From NCBI RefSeq assembly GCF_014648255.1, contig NZ_BMQT01000007.1:151706-215705 (forward strand): 64,000 bases of DNA, read 5' to 3'. Below are positions 1 through 6,817 of this stretch, piece after piece. This DNA is from Nocardioides albus. Its GTDB lineage: Bacteria; Actinomycetota; Actinomycetes; Propionibacteriales; Nocardioidaceae. Position 1 is the stretch's first letter. Each line of letters begins with the position of its first letter. A program made the translations under genes and the position numbers. Below the pieces are notes generated by a model. The model was not told the DNA's origin. It was given only the letters and a program-made list of their open reading frames with translations, and did not search any database.

Positions 1-1
1 C

Positions 2-295
2 CACGAGATCGCTCAGCTCGACATCCTCGACCCGGCCTTCGCTCTGCTCGACGAGATCGACTCCGGTCTCGACATCGACGCGCTCAAGGTGGTCTCCGAG
101 GGGATCAACGACTTCCGCGCTCGTGAGGGCAAGTCGGTCCTGCTGATCACCCACTACACCCGCATCCTGCGCTACATCAAGCCTGACCACGTGCACGTCT
201 TCGTGGCCGGCCGGATCGCCGAGTCGGGTGGTCCGGACCTCGCCGAGGAGCTGGAGGCCAACGGCTACGAGCGGTTCACGAGCGCGGCGGTCTGA
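2..295 (+). CDS. sufC: SufC, Fe-S cluster assembly ABC-type ATPase (C-terminal part)
   Basis: Only the last 97 codons are inside the window; the gene begins to the left. The visible part holds the Walker B region with the SufC-typical '[14 protein letters not shown]' (the D-loop is SGLD) and the H-loop '[10 protein letters not shown]'. SufC is the cytosolic ATPase that works with SufB and SufD as a scaffold for building iron-sulfur clusters. It is followed one base later by sufS, then sufU and sufT, so this is the end of a suf operon whose sufB/sufD genes should lie just left. Identification is firm because of the SufC-specific motif and the neighbours. Confidence 0.95.
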   Translation, partial: HEIAQLDILDPAFALLDEIDSGLDIDALKVVSEGINDFRAREGKSVLLITHYTRILRYIKPDHVHVFVAGRIAESGGPDLAEELEANGYERFTSAAV

Positions 296-296
296 C

Positions 297-1550
297 ATGA
301 AGGGTCTGCTGCCCGACCTGGATCTGGTCCGCAAGGACTTCCCGATCCTGGAGCGCACCTTCGACGGCGGCGAGACCCCGTTGGTCTACCTCGACAGCGC
401 CAACACCTCGCAGAAGCCGCAGATCGTGATCGACACCATGGTCGACCACCTGGAGCGGCACAACGCCAACATCGCCCGGGCGATGCACCACCTGGGCGCC
501 GAGGCGACCGAGGCGTTCGAGGGGGCGCGCGACACCGTCGCGCGCTTCCTCGGCGCGCCCGAGCGCGACGAGGTGATCTTCACCAAGAACGCCTCCGAGG
601 GGCTCAACCTGGTCGCCAACACGGTGCCGCTCGCCCCTGGTGACGTGGTGGTGACCACCGAGATGGAGCACCACTCGAACATCGTTCCGTGGCAGCTGGC
701 CACGCAGCGGTCCGGTGCGTCGTTGAAGTGGTTCGGGCTGACCGACTCCGGTGAGCTCGACCTGTCGAACATCGATGAGCTGATCACCCCGGCTACCAAG
801 ATCGTCGCGCTGACCTGGGTCTCCAACATGCTCGGCACCATCAACCCGGTCGCCGAGATCACCCGGAAGGCCCACGAGGTGGGTGCGCTGGTCGTCATCG
901 ACGCGGCCCAGGCTGCTCCGGTGCTCCCGATCGACCTGGCGTCGATGGCGGAGGAGGAGCGTCCCGACTTCCTCGTCTTCACCGGCCACAAGGTCGTCGG
1001 ACCGACCGGCATCGGTGTCCTGTGGGGACGCCGTGCCGCGCTCGAGGCGCTGCCGCCGTTCCTCGGCGGCGGCGAGATGATCGCGACGGTGTCGATGGAG
1101 AAGTCGACCTATGCGCCGATCCCGCACAAGTTCGAGGCCGGCACCCCGCCGATCGCCGAGGCCGTGGGTCTCGGTGCAGCGCTGGAATATCTGATGCACG
1201 TGGGGATGGAGAACATCCACGCCCACGAGCAGGCGATCACGGCGTACGCGTTGGAGCGTCTCGCGACCGTCCCGGGTGTGACCGTGCTCGGTCCGGCCGA
1301 CGCGGCCAAGCGGGGCGGTGCGATCTCCTTCGAGCTCGACGGGGTTCACCCGCACGACGTCGCCCAGGTCCTCGACTCCAAGGGCGTCGCCATCCGCGCC
1401 GGGCACCACTGCGCCAAGCCCGCCCACCAGCGGTTCGGCGTGCAAGCCTCCAACCGGATGTCGTCCTACCTCTACACCACGCCCGCCGAGATCGACGCGC
1501 TGGTCGAGGGGTTGGAATACGTACGTAGCTTCTTCAAGTTGGACAAGTGA
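297..1550 (+). CDS. sufS: SufS-type cysteine desulfurase (PLP enzyme)
   Basis: This 417-residue protein is a group II cysteine desulfurase, which takes sulfur from L-cysteine and passes it as persulfide to SufU. The PLP-binding lysine is Lys232 in 'FTGHKVVGPTG', and the persulfide cysteine is Cys372 in 'RAGHHCAKPAH'. Other family motifs are 'TEMEHHSNIVPW' and 'IDAAQAAPV'. The ATG at 297 was chosen because it lies one base after the sufC stop and gives the normal SufS length; the frame is open further upstream but that would overlap sufC. It forms a translationally coupled operon with sufU (TGATG overlap). Confidence 0.96.
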   Translation: MKGLLPDLDLVRKDFPILERTFDGGETPLVYLDSANTSQKPQIVIDTMVDHLERHNANIARAMHHLGAEATEAFEGARDTVARFLGAPERDEVIFTKNASEGLNLVANTVPLAPGDVVVTTEMEHHSNIVPWQLATQRSGASLKWFGLTDSGELDLSNIDELITPATKIVALTWVSNMLGTINPVAEITRKAHEVGALVVIDAAQAAPVLPIDLASMAEEERPDFLVFTGHKVVGPTGIGVLWGRRAALEALPPFLGGGEMIATVSMEKSTYAPIPHKFEAGTPPIAEAVGLGAALEYLMHVGMENIHAHEQAITAYALERLATVPGVTVLGPADAAKRGGAISFELDGVHPHDVAQVLDSKGVAIRAGHHCAKPAHQRFGVQASNRMSSYLYTTPAEIDALVEGLEYVRSFFKLDK

Positions 1551-2005
1551 TGACTGCCGCGAACCTAGAATCGATGTACCAGGAGATCATCCTGGACCAT
1601 TACAAGAACCCGCACGGGAAGGGTCTTCGCGACCCCTTCGAGGCGGAGGTTCACCACGTCAACCCGACCTGCGGTGACGAGATCACCCTGCGGGTGCACG
1701 TCGACGGCGGCAAGATCGAGGACATCTCGTACGACGCCCTTGGCTGCTCCATCTCGCAGGCCTCGGCCTCGGTGCTCAACGACCTGGTCGTGGGCAAGAC
1801 GGTCGATGAGGCGTTGGTCATCCACGAAGAGTTCCTGCGGCTGATGCAGGGCAAGGGCAACGTGGAGCCCGACGAGGACATTCTGGAGGACGGCATCGCC
1901 TTCGCCGGCGTCGCCAGGTTCCCCGCCCGGATCAAGTGCGCGCTGTTGTCGTGGATGGCTTGGAAAGACGCCACCGCGAAGACTCTCGCTGAGGAGAACA
2001 GATGA
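1550..2005 (+). CDS. sufU: SufU-like sulfur acceptor / scaffold protein
   Basis: A 151-residue SufU protein that receives sulfur from SufS. Its three conserved cysteines are visible: Cys41 (NPTCGD), Cys66 (LGCSIS) and Cys130 (IKCALL), together with the Asp after the first Cys. In characterised SufU proteins these residues bind zinc and exchange a ligand with the SufS active-site cysteine. The ATG at 1550 overlaps the sufS stop (TGATG). A GTG three bases earlier is also in frame and cannot be excluded. The last bases overlap the sufT start (ATGA), so the four suf genes are probably one transcript. Confidence 0.95.
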   Translation: MTAANLESMYQEIILDHYKNPHGKGLRDPFEAEVHHVNPTCGDEITLRVHVDGGKIEDISYDALGCSISQASASVLNDLVVGKTVDEALVIHEEFLRLMQGKGNVEPDEDILEDGIAFAGVARFPARIKCALLSWMAWKDATAKTLAEENR

Positions 2006-2532
2006 CTGAGACCGACCAGAGCACACACGACCACACCGGTCATGACCACGCCGGTCACGATCACTCCGACCACGATCACTCGGGTCACGACCACTCGGGT
2101 CACGACCACTCGGGTCACGACCACTCTGGTCACGACCACTCTGGTCATGATCACTCGGGCCATGGACACGGGCACGAGGCCCCGGAGTGGCAGGGCATGC
2201 GTTCGTCCACGGTCGAGGGCGCGAGCCTGAAGATCGAGGACGTCGAAGAGGCGATGAAGGACGTCGTCGACCCCGAGCTCGGCATCAACGTCGTCGACCT
2301 CGGACTGGTCTATGGGATCCACGTGGAGGAGCACTCCAACGTGGTCCTCGACATGACCCTGACCTCGGCCGCCTGCCCTCTGACCGACGTCATCCAGGAC
2401 CAGACCTCGCAGGCCCTGGAGGGCATGGCCAACGACGTGCACATCAACTGGGTCTGGATGCCGCCCTGGGGCCCGGACAAGATCACCCCCGACGGCCGCG
2501 AGATGCTGCGCGCTCTCGGGTTCAACGTCTGA
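2002..2532 (+). CDS. sufT: SufT-like DUF59 protein with a His-rich N-terminal repeat
   Basis: A 176-residue MIP18/DUF59 protein. The C-terminal half (about residues 75-176) has the family features 'VVDPELGINVVDLGLVY' and 'TSAACPLTD', the latter containing the conserved cysteine. SufT proteins help mature Fe-S enzymes and are typically encoded at the end of suf operons in Gram-positive bacteria. What is unusual is the N-terminus: residues 9-58 are about nine or ten HDHSG-type pentapeptides holding 21 histidines, encoded by a 15-bp tandem repeat. This tail could bind Zn, Ni, Co or Fe. ATGA overlap with sufU fixes the start. A hairpin terminator follows. Confidence 0.93.
   Translation: MTETDQSTHDHTGHDHAGHDHSDHDHSGHDHSGHDHSGHDHSGHDHSGHDHSGHGHGHEAPEWQGMRSSTVEGASLKIEDVEEAMKDVVDPELGINVVDLGLVYGIHVEEHSNVVLDMTLTSAACPLTDVIQDQTSQALEGMANDVHINWVWMPPWGPDKITPDGREMLRALGFNV
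2026..2175 (+). repeat. 15-bp coding tandem repeat (HDHSG pentapeptides) in sufT
   Basis: The bases encode repeated His-Asp-His-Ser-Gly blocks. Copies near the middle are identical or differ by single third-position changes (ggt/ggc, tcg/tct), which points to recent expansion by slippage. The repeat stays in frame throughout. Confidence 0.95.
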
Positions 2533-2541
2533 GAATCCACC

Positions 2542-2587
2542 GACGTGGGAGTCCTGGGTCACTGAGTGGCCTCAGGACTCCCACGTC
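2542..2587. terminator. Convergent terminator between sufT and the whiB-like gene
   Basis: Perfect 15-bp inverted repeat (GACGTGGGAGTCCTG at 2542-2556 pairing with 2573-2587) around a 16-nt loop, followed on the plus strand by ATTT. It sits between the sufT stop and the whiB-like stop and could serve both directions. Confidence 0.85.
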
Positions 2588-2590
2588 ATT

Positions 2591-2932
2591 TCACGCGACT
2601 CTTCCGGCTCTCGCGATCGCTTCCTGGCTGCGCTTGTAGGGCTTTCTCCCCGGAACCCTCGGGGTTTCTCGGGGTTTGCCGCTCTCCAGAAGCACACCGC
2701 CCCAGACGCCCCACTCCCGCCGGGCGAGACCGAGGTCGAGGCAGGCCTGGCGCATCGGGCAGCCCGTGCAGACCTGCTGGGCCTCGGCGAGCTGGGTGAG
2801 GTCGTCGGGATGAAAGAGCTCCGGGTCCTCGCCCACGCAGGCCCACTCGTCGGTCCGGGGAGTCGGGTGCTTCAGCGTCAGCTCGTAGGTCTTGGAGCTG
2901 AACCCCTCTCCGAATAGCGTGATGATCTCCAT
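2591..2932 (-). CDS. WhiB-family Fe-S transcription factor, possibly WhiB7/WblC-like
   Basis: A 113-residue WhiB-like (Wbl) protein. The four cluster cysteines are present: one in 'EWACVGEDP', then 'CTGCPMRQAC' (CxxCx5C), followed by the turn 'WGVWGG'. These proteins bind a 4Fe-4S cluster and act with the housekeeping sigma factor. The basic C-terminus contains 'PGRKPYKR', which resembles the AT-hook of WhiB7 but is not the classic RGRP. The start is fixed by a strong site, AGGAGGT, 7 nt before the ATG at 2932. Upstream lie a short leader ORF, a hairpin and an AT-rich element placed as in whiB7 promoters (separate entries). The WhiB family is certain; the WhiB7 assignment is inference from leader plus C-terminus. 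Confidence 0.9.
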   Translation of the reverse strand: MEIITLFGEGFSSKTYELTLKHPTPRTDEWACVGEDPELFHPDDLTQLAEAQQVCTGCPMRQACLDLGLARREWGVWGGVLLESGKPRETPRVPGRKPYKRSQEAIARAGRVA

Positions 2933-2968
2933 CTCGTTCACCTCCTGGTGATGCTGCTGAACACGGAA

Positions 2969-2997
2969 AGGGCCGCTCCGTCGATCGGAGCGGCCCT
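2969..2997 (-). terminator. Attenuator-like hairpin in the whiB leader
   Basis: Perfect 12-bp stem (AGGGCCGCTCCG and its complement) with a 5-nt loop, followed on the minus strand by TTTCCGTGTT. It lies after the leader ORF stop (18 nt) and before the ribosome-binding site of the whiB-like gene, so it is inside the transcript leader and not at a gene end. This is the arrangement of a conditional terminator. Confidence 0.75.
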
Positions 2998-3015
2998 GGT
3001 GGGTGCGGTGAGCAC

Positions 3016-3102
3016 CTACGTCTGATGCGGCTCCATGCGCGCAAACTCCACGTCCCGGACCGGCTGGCCCAGGACGTCGTAGGTGTTGATCCACTCGCGC
3101 AT
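3016..3102 (-). CDS. 28-codon leader ORF upstream of the whiB-like gene
   Basis: A short ORF, ATG at 3102 to TAG at 3016, beginning MREWINTYDVLG and ending RMEPHQT. It ends 18 nt before the attenuator hairpin and about 83 nt before the whiB-like start. A TAGCGT -10 box lies 7 nt before its ATG, so it is likely translated from the very 5' end of the transcript. Known whiB7/wblC leaders carry an ORF whose stalled translation under ribosome-targeting drugs prevents termination. I infer the same role here; the peptide is too short to test by eye for conservation. Confidence 0.6.
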   Translation of the reverse strand: MREWINTYDVLGQPVRDVEFARMEPHQT

Positions 3103-3109
3103 GTCCTCA

Positions 3110-3149
3110 ACGCTACTGATCGGACTCCTGCGCGGCCACTGGTTTGTTT
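3110..3149 (-). promoter_or_regulatory. Promoter of the whiB leader with AT-rich upstream element
   Basis: On the minus strand: -10 TAGCGT (3110-3115), 17-nt spacer, weak -35 TGGCCG (3133-3138), then AAACAAA (3143-3149) 4 nt further upstream. An AT-rich stretch just above a poor -35 is the described signature of WhiB7-activated promoters, including whiB7 itself. The -35 is weak by sequence, which would suit an activator-dependent promoter. Confidence 0.5.
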
Positions 3150-3163
3150 GGCAGGGTGGAGCC

Positions 3164-3793
3164 ATGGACGTAGCCGCCCGCACCGCAGTCAACCGCCGTC
3201 TGCTCGCCGACTTCTTCGACAGCCTCGACGAGTCCCAGCTGGAGACCCAGAGCCTCTGCTCGGCCTGGACGGTGAGGGAGGTGCTGGGCCACAGCGCGAT
3301 GCCGTTCTCGGTCGGGATCGGCCGTCTGCTGTGGCGTACGTTGCTGGCCGGCGGCTCGATCGACCGGGCCGCCGCCGCGATCGCGGAGGAGCAGGCGCGG
3401 CGGCCGGTCGCCGAACTGACCGGGCTGCTCAGGACGCACGCGGAGAAGCGGGTGCCCGCGCCGGGGGTGGGCCCGATGGGGCAGTTCACCGACCACTGCA
3501 TCCACCTGCGTGACTGCGTCCGGCCGCTCGGTCTCGATGCGGACGTCCCGCTCGAGGACTGGCGGGCGGTGCTCGACTGGTTGCCGACCAAGCAGGCCTC
3601 GCTCGGGGTCGTCCCGACCGGACGGCTCGACGGGCTCGCGCTGCGGGCGAACGACCAGGACTGGATCTGGGGCGACGGCGCGGAGGTCGCCGGACCCAGC
3701 GAGGCCCTGGCGATGGCCCTCGCAGGGCGGTCGATCGCGCTGGCGGACCTCGACGGACCAGGGGTGGCGAGGTTGCGGGAGCGGATCGCTTGA
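3164..3793 (+). CDS. Maleylpyruvate isomerase / mycothiol-dependent DinB-type protein
   Basis: 209 residues. The N-terminal helical bundle shows the family pattern 'CSAWTVREVLGHSA' and later 'CIHLRDCVRPLGL', which match the actinobacterial maleylpyruvate isomerase-like group (TIGR03083, mycothiol-dependent metalloenzyme fold), where conserved His residues bind a divalent metal. True substrate is unknown; most members are not maleylpyruvate isomerases. The ATG at 3164 was chosen because the family begins with the short lead into the first helix (RTAVNRRLLADFFDSL); an upstream in-frame start would run into the divergent whiB promoter. No linked pathway genes are visible. Confidence 0.75.
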   Translation: MDVAARTAVNRRLLADFFDSLDESQLETQSLCSAWTVREVLGHSAMPFSVGIGRLLWRTLLAGGSIDRAAAAIAEEQARRPVAELTGLLRTHAEKRVPAPGVGPMGQFTDHCIHLRDCVRPLGLDADVPLEDWRAVLDWLPTKQASLGVVPTGRLDGLALRANDQDWIWGDGAEVAGPSEALAMALAGRSIALADLDGPGVARLRERIA

Positions 3794-3810
3794 GGAGGCC
3801 GGCCGGCGGG

Positions 3811-3816
3811 TAGGCT
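3811..3816 (+). promoter_or_regulatory. -10 box TAGGCT for the GNAT gene (leaderless)
   Basis: TAGGCT ends 8 nt before the GTG at 3825; no ribosome-binding site is visible between them, so the mRNA probably starts at the start codon. Confidence 0.55.
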
Positions 3817-3824
3817 CCGCGGAC

Positions 3825-4667
3825 GTGGAGGCTCCCGGTCGGATCTGGTTCGGTTACATCGCCGCGGTGGCGATCGCGCTGGTCGGGCTGGTGACCTTGG
3901 ACCTCCTGGCGATCGGGCTCGCCGCGCTCGTGCTGGTCGCGACGGTGCTGGGGGAGTGGTATCGCGGTCGCCGGGCCGCCCTCTCCGCCGCGGCGCAGCA
4001 CGCCGACCTTCCCGAGCTGGTCTCCCGGTGGGCCCGAGGTTGGGCCTACTCGCGGGGCTTCCCGCGTCCCGAGGCGGTCCCTGGAGGCGTACGTGTCGAG
4101 GTCGGGGAACCGGGGCGACGGGTCGAGTGGGTGACCACAGACGCCCCGGACACGCTCGCAGGCCTGGTCGACGCTGCCGGTGCGACGCCGGAGGCCTGGT
4201 TGTCGGTGGTGACCGACTCGCCGGGCGGCGTACGTCCTTGGTTCGTCGAGGGCGGGCTTGAGGCCGACACGGAGGAGGCGCTGATGTCGATCGATCTCGT
4301 CGACCACGCGGTGCGGGAGCTTCCGGACGGCTACCGCGCCGAGGTGGAGCGCGAGGGCGGCGTCATCACGGTGACGGTGCGTGCCGGCGAGGGGGCGGCG
4401 GCCACCGGACGGATCGCGGTCATCGGGACCGACGCCGTCGCCGATCGGGTCCATACCGATCCTGAGCACCGGAGCCGAGGGCTCGGTGGCGCGGTGATGA
4501 GCCTGCTGGTCTCGGCCGCCCGAGAGGCGGGCGCGGCCCGAGGTCTCCTGGTCGCCAGCGATCTGGGCGAGCCCCTCTACGCCGGCCTCGGCTGGCACGT
4601 CGAGGCCCGTCTGGTGACGGCTCGATCGGCCACGCCGCCGACGTCCGTCGAGTCTCGGCACGGCTAG
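3825..4667 (+). CDS. GNAT-family N-acetyltransferase with N-terminal membrane hairpin
   Basis: 280 residues. Residues about 8-45 are hydrophobic (IAAVAIALVGLVTLDL and the following ALVLVATVL), likely two membrane helices. The C-terminal 80 residues carry the GNAT acetyl-CoA motif A 'HRSRGLGGAVMSLL' and the typical ending 'EPLYAGLGWHVEAR'. The middle has no motif I recognise. Substrate unknown. GTG 3825 was chosen because of the -10 box immediately upstream and because it starts just before the first membrane segment. A membrane-anchored GNAT is less common than a soluble one. Confidence 0.7.
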   Translation: MEAPGRIWFGYIAAVAIALVGLVTLDLLAIGLAALVLVATVLGEWYRGRRAALSAAAQHADLPELVSRWARGWAYSRGFPRPEAVPGGVRVEVGEPGRRVEWVTTDAPDTLAGLVDAAGATPEAWLSVVTDSPGGVRPWFVEGGLEADTEEALMSIDLVDHAVRELPDGYRAEVEREGGVITVTVRAGEGAAATGRIAVIGTDAVADRVHTDPEHRSRGLGGAVMSLLVSAAREAGAARGLLVASDLGEPLYAGLGWHVEARLVTARSATPPTSVESRHG

Positions 4668-4692
4668 GCCGAACTGTGGTTGAGTGTCGCCT

Positions 4693-5226
4693 ATGAGCGA
4701 CGATGCGGTGATGGTCCCCAACGACCCGGAGCAAGAGGCAGAGATCGCCGCGTTCTGGAACGACGTCAAGCACCATGCCCACCTCAGCGCCGCGCCCGGA
4801 TACTTCGGCGCATCCCCGTTGGAGGCGCTGCAGCCGCCGGCGTGGGCGTTCGGGGGTACGCCGGAGGAAGCTGACGGGCTGCTCGAGCTCGTCCTTGCGG
4901 GCGTGAAGACCGCGACGGCCACTGCCCAGTGGGACTTCGAGAGCGGTGACGAGCCGTTCCCGACCGTAGGCGGGATGAGCATCATCCTCGACGGTGCCGG
5001 CCATCCGCGGGCCTTGATCGCCACCACCCAGGTCGACGTCGCCCCGTTCCGTGACGTCCCCGAGGAGTTCGCTCGGCTGGAGGGCGAGGGCGACCTGTCG
5101 CTCGAGTACTGGCGCGAGGTGCATGAACGGTTCTTCACCGAGTTCGCCGGCCCCGACCAGGAGTTCAGCGAGGACATGCCGGTCGTGATGGAGCAGTTCG
5201 AGCTCGTCTGGCCGAAGCCTGAGTGA
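4693..5226 (+). CDS. ASCH domain-containing protein
   Basis: 177 residues. It contains the ASCH (PUA-like beta barrel) pattern: 'FGGTPEEADGLLELVLAGVKTATATAQWDFE' region, in which 'G.KT.T' and a following Trp are characteristic, and a C-terminal 'FELVW' strand. ASCH proteins bind RNA or modified nucleosides; some hydrolyse N4-acetylcytidine. The exact role here is unknown. The ATG at 4693 is preferred to a GTG at 4684 because the family N-terminus is short. The gene runs into an acetyltransferase gene 6 nt downstream, so they are probably cotranscribed. Confidence 0.8.
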   Translation: MSDDAVMVPNDPEQEAEIAAFWNDVKHHAHLSAAPGYFGASPLEALQPPAWAFGGTPEEADGLLELVLAGVKTATATAQWDFESGDEPFPTVGGMSIILDGAGHPRALIATTQVDVAPFRDVPEEFARLEGEGDLSLEYWREVHERFFTEFAGPDQEFSEDMPVVMEQFELVWPKPE

Positions 5227-5232
5227 CCCCGC

Positions 5233-5790
5233 GTGGGCGAGCAGCGGGCCCGCCTGGAGGCGGGTGAGTGGTATCTCGACGATGCCGAGCTCCAGCGCCT
5301 CCGCCGTGACTGCTGGCGGCGGTTGGATCGGTTCAACGGCGCCGCGGCTGACGATGACGACGTACGTGACACGGTGCTGCGCGAACTGCTCGGTGAGGTC
5401 GGGTCCGACGTCGAGGTCGTGCCTCGTTTCCAGTGCTCCTACGGCTACAACATCCGCATGGGTGATCGGGCGTTCGTCAACGCCAACGCCTTCTTCATGG
5501 ACGACGCGCCGATCCGGGTCGGCGCCGACGTCCGCATGGGCCCCGGCGCGCAGCTGGTGACCGCCCTGCACCCCATCGACGACGCTGAGAAGCGGCGTGA
5601 GGGCTGGGAGCGGGCGCTGCCGATCGAGATCGGCTCCAACGTCTGGCTGGGCACGAGCGTCACCGTCGGTGCGGGCGTGAGGATCGGTGCCGACTCCGAG
5701 ATCGGTGCGGGAAGCGTCGTGCTGAGCGATGTGCCCGATCGGGTCGTCGCGGCGGGAACGCCCGCGAGAGTGATCCGACACATCCGATGA
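5233..5790 (+). CDS. Maltose/galactoside O-acetyltransferase family (left-handed beta helix)
   Basis: 185 residues. The N-terminal Mac domain reads 'LEAGEWYLDDAELQRLRRD' and '...RFNGAA', the usual start of maltose/galactoside acetyltransferases. It is followed by hexapeptide repeats ('IRMGDRAFVNANAFF', 'IRVGADVRMGPGAQL', 'IEIGSNVWLGTSVTV', 'VRIGADSEIGAGSVV') that form a left-handed beta helix and a trimer. Such enzymes acetylate sugars using acetyl-CoA. The expected catalytic His is in 'VTALHPID'. GTG 5233 follows the ASCH stop by 6 nt and gives the family length. Confidence 0.88.
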   Translation: MGEQRARLEAGEWYLDDAELQRLRRDCWRRLDRFNGAAADDDDVRDTVLRELLGEVGSDVEVVPRFQCSYGYNIRMGDRAFVNANAFFMDDAPIRVGADVRMGPGAQLVTALHPIDDAEKRREGWERALPIEIGSNVWLGTSVTVGAGVRIGADSEIGAGSVVLSDVPDRVVAAGTPARVIRHIR

Positions 5791-5797
5791 TGGGTCC

Positions 5798-6160
5798 ATG
5801 ACACCGACCGAGCTGACCGTCCGGGTCCGGGAGATCTGCCTCCGGTTCCCGGAGAGTGCCGAGCGGATCACGCACGGTTCGCCGGGGTTCTTCGTGAGGA
5901 AGCAGTTCGTGATGCTGTGGCCGCACGGCCATCACGGGCGCGACGAGCCGCACCTGTGGGCGGCCGCGGCGCCGGGGGCGCAGGACGAGGTCGTCGGCGC
6001 AGAGCCCGAGCGCTTCTTCGTACCTCCCTATGTCGGCGGTCGTGGTTGGATCGGGATGCGGCTCGGCGGCGAGGTCGACTGGGACGAGGTCGCCGAGATC
6101 TGCGAGGACGCCTATCGGCACATCGCGCCGGCGCGCCTGCTGCGTGACCTGGACCGGTAG
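5798..6160 (+). CDS. MmcQ/YjbR family protein
   Basis: 120 residues, the normal length of this family. It shows 'CLRFPESAERITHGSPGFFVRKQFVMLW' and 'PPYVGGRGWIGMRL', the YjbR pattern of a double-wing fold, ending with a helix 'ICEDAYRHIAPARLL'. The proteins are small, cytosolic and called DNA-binding in databases, but their function is unknown. It starts 7 nt after the acetyltransferase gene. Its own TAG stop is part of the -10 box of the next gene. Confidence 0.85.
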   Translation: MTPTELTVRVREICLRFPESAERITHGSPGFFVRKQFVMLWPHGHHGRDEPHLWAAAAPGAQDEVVGAEPERFFVPPYVGGRGWIGMRLGGEVDWDEVAEICEDAYRHIAPARLLRDLDR

Positions 6161-6163
6161 CGT
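6158..6163 (+). promoter_or_regulatory. -10 box TAGCGT for acVLRF1 (leaderless)
   Basis: TAGCGT begins with the stop codon of the yjbR-like gene and ends 6 nt before the ATG at 6170. Confidence 0.55.
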
Positions 6164-6169
6164 ACGGAC

Positions 6170-6784
6170 ATGCCCAACGTCGCCGTCCCGATCGTTCGGA
6201 TCCAGCGCTGGGTCGACAACTTCGCGTCGCGCCACGGCGAGGCCCGGCTCGCGGTCGACTCCGGTGCGCTGACCGGTGCAGCGGCCGACGGGTCGTCGTT
6301 CATCGCTGCGCTGCCGTTCGAGAAGACGTACGCCGGCCCGGCCGAGGTCGAGGCCTTCATCGCCGCCGCAGCGGCCCCGCGTGACTGGGGGATCCTCCTG
6401 GTGCGCAAGGGCGGCTTCGCGATCGCGAGGATGAGCGGCGGCGAGATCGCCGACCACAAGATCGGGCGGCGCCATGTCCAGGGGAAGACCAAGGCTGGTG
6501 GTTGGAGCCAGCAGCGCTTCGCCCGCCGTCGCGCGAACCAGGCCAGCGCTGCGTACGAGGCAGCGGCCGAGCACGCCGCCCGGATCCTCGACGGGCTGAC
6601 CGGTCCGCTCGTCACCGGTGGAGACCATGGCGGCGTCGACGACGTGCTCGGGGACCGGCGACTGCAGTCGCTCTCGGTGACCGGACCGTGGCTCGCGGTG
6701 CAGGATCCCAACCGTGCGGTGCTCGATCAGGCCATCGAGGACGCCCAGAAGGTGCGTATCGAGGTTCTCAACGCCGACAACTGA
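6170..6784 (+). CDS. acVLRF1, actinobacterial Vms1/eRF1-like peptidyl-tRNA hydrolase
   Basis: 204 residues. The signature is 'VQGKTKAGGWSQQRFARRRANQ', split here as 'KTKAGGWSQQ' and 'RFARRRANQ': the GxxQ-like loop of the Vms1-like release factor (VLRF1) superfamily, whose eukaryotic members release nascent chains from stalled 60S ribosomes. The first part ('RIQRWVDNFASRHGE') and the strand 'WGILLVRKGGFAIARMSG' also fit the actinobacterial subgroup. Likely role: freeing peptides from peptidyl-tRNA during ribosome rescue. Gene is leaderless. Its last codons and stop lie inside the first of two 21-bp repeat units. Confidence 0.85.
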   Translation: MPNVAVPIVRIQRWVDNFASRHGEARLAVDSGALTGAAADGSSFIAALPFEKTYAGPAEVEAFIAAAAAPRDWGILLVRKGGFAIARMSGGEIADHKIGRRHVQGKTKAGGWSQQRFARRRANQASAAYEAAAEHAARILDGLTGPLVTGGDHGGVDDVLGDRRLQSLSVTGPWLAVQDPNRAVLDQAIEDAQKVRIEVLNADN

Positions 6785-6814
6785 CGTCTCGGCGTCGAGA
6801 ACTGACGTCTCGGC
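6773..6814 (-). repeat. 21-bp repeat array A (two units, overlapping a stop codon)
   Basis: Two adjacent 21-bp units (6773-6793 and 6794-6814), each ending CTGACGTCTCGGC. The first contains the stop codon of acVLRF1. On the minus strand the core is GCCGAGACGTCAGTT. It lies at the convergent end of acVLRF1 and the winged-helix gene. Confidence 0.85.
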
Positions 6815-6817
6815 GTG

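Noticed and set aside
276..1445. Long open frame antisense to sufS
   Set aside because: High GC keeps antisense frames open. It has no family pattern, and sufS on the other strand has all catalytic residues.
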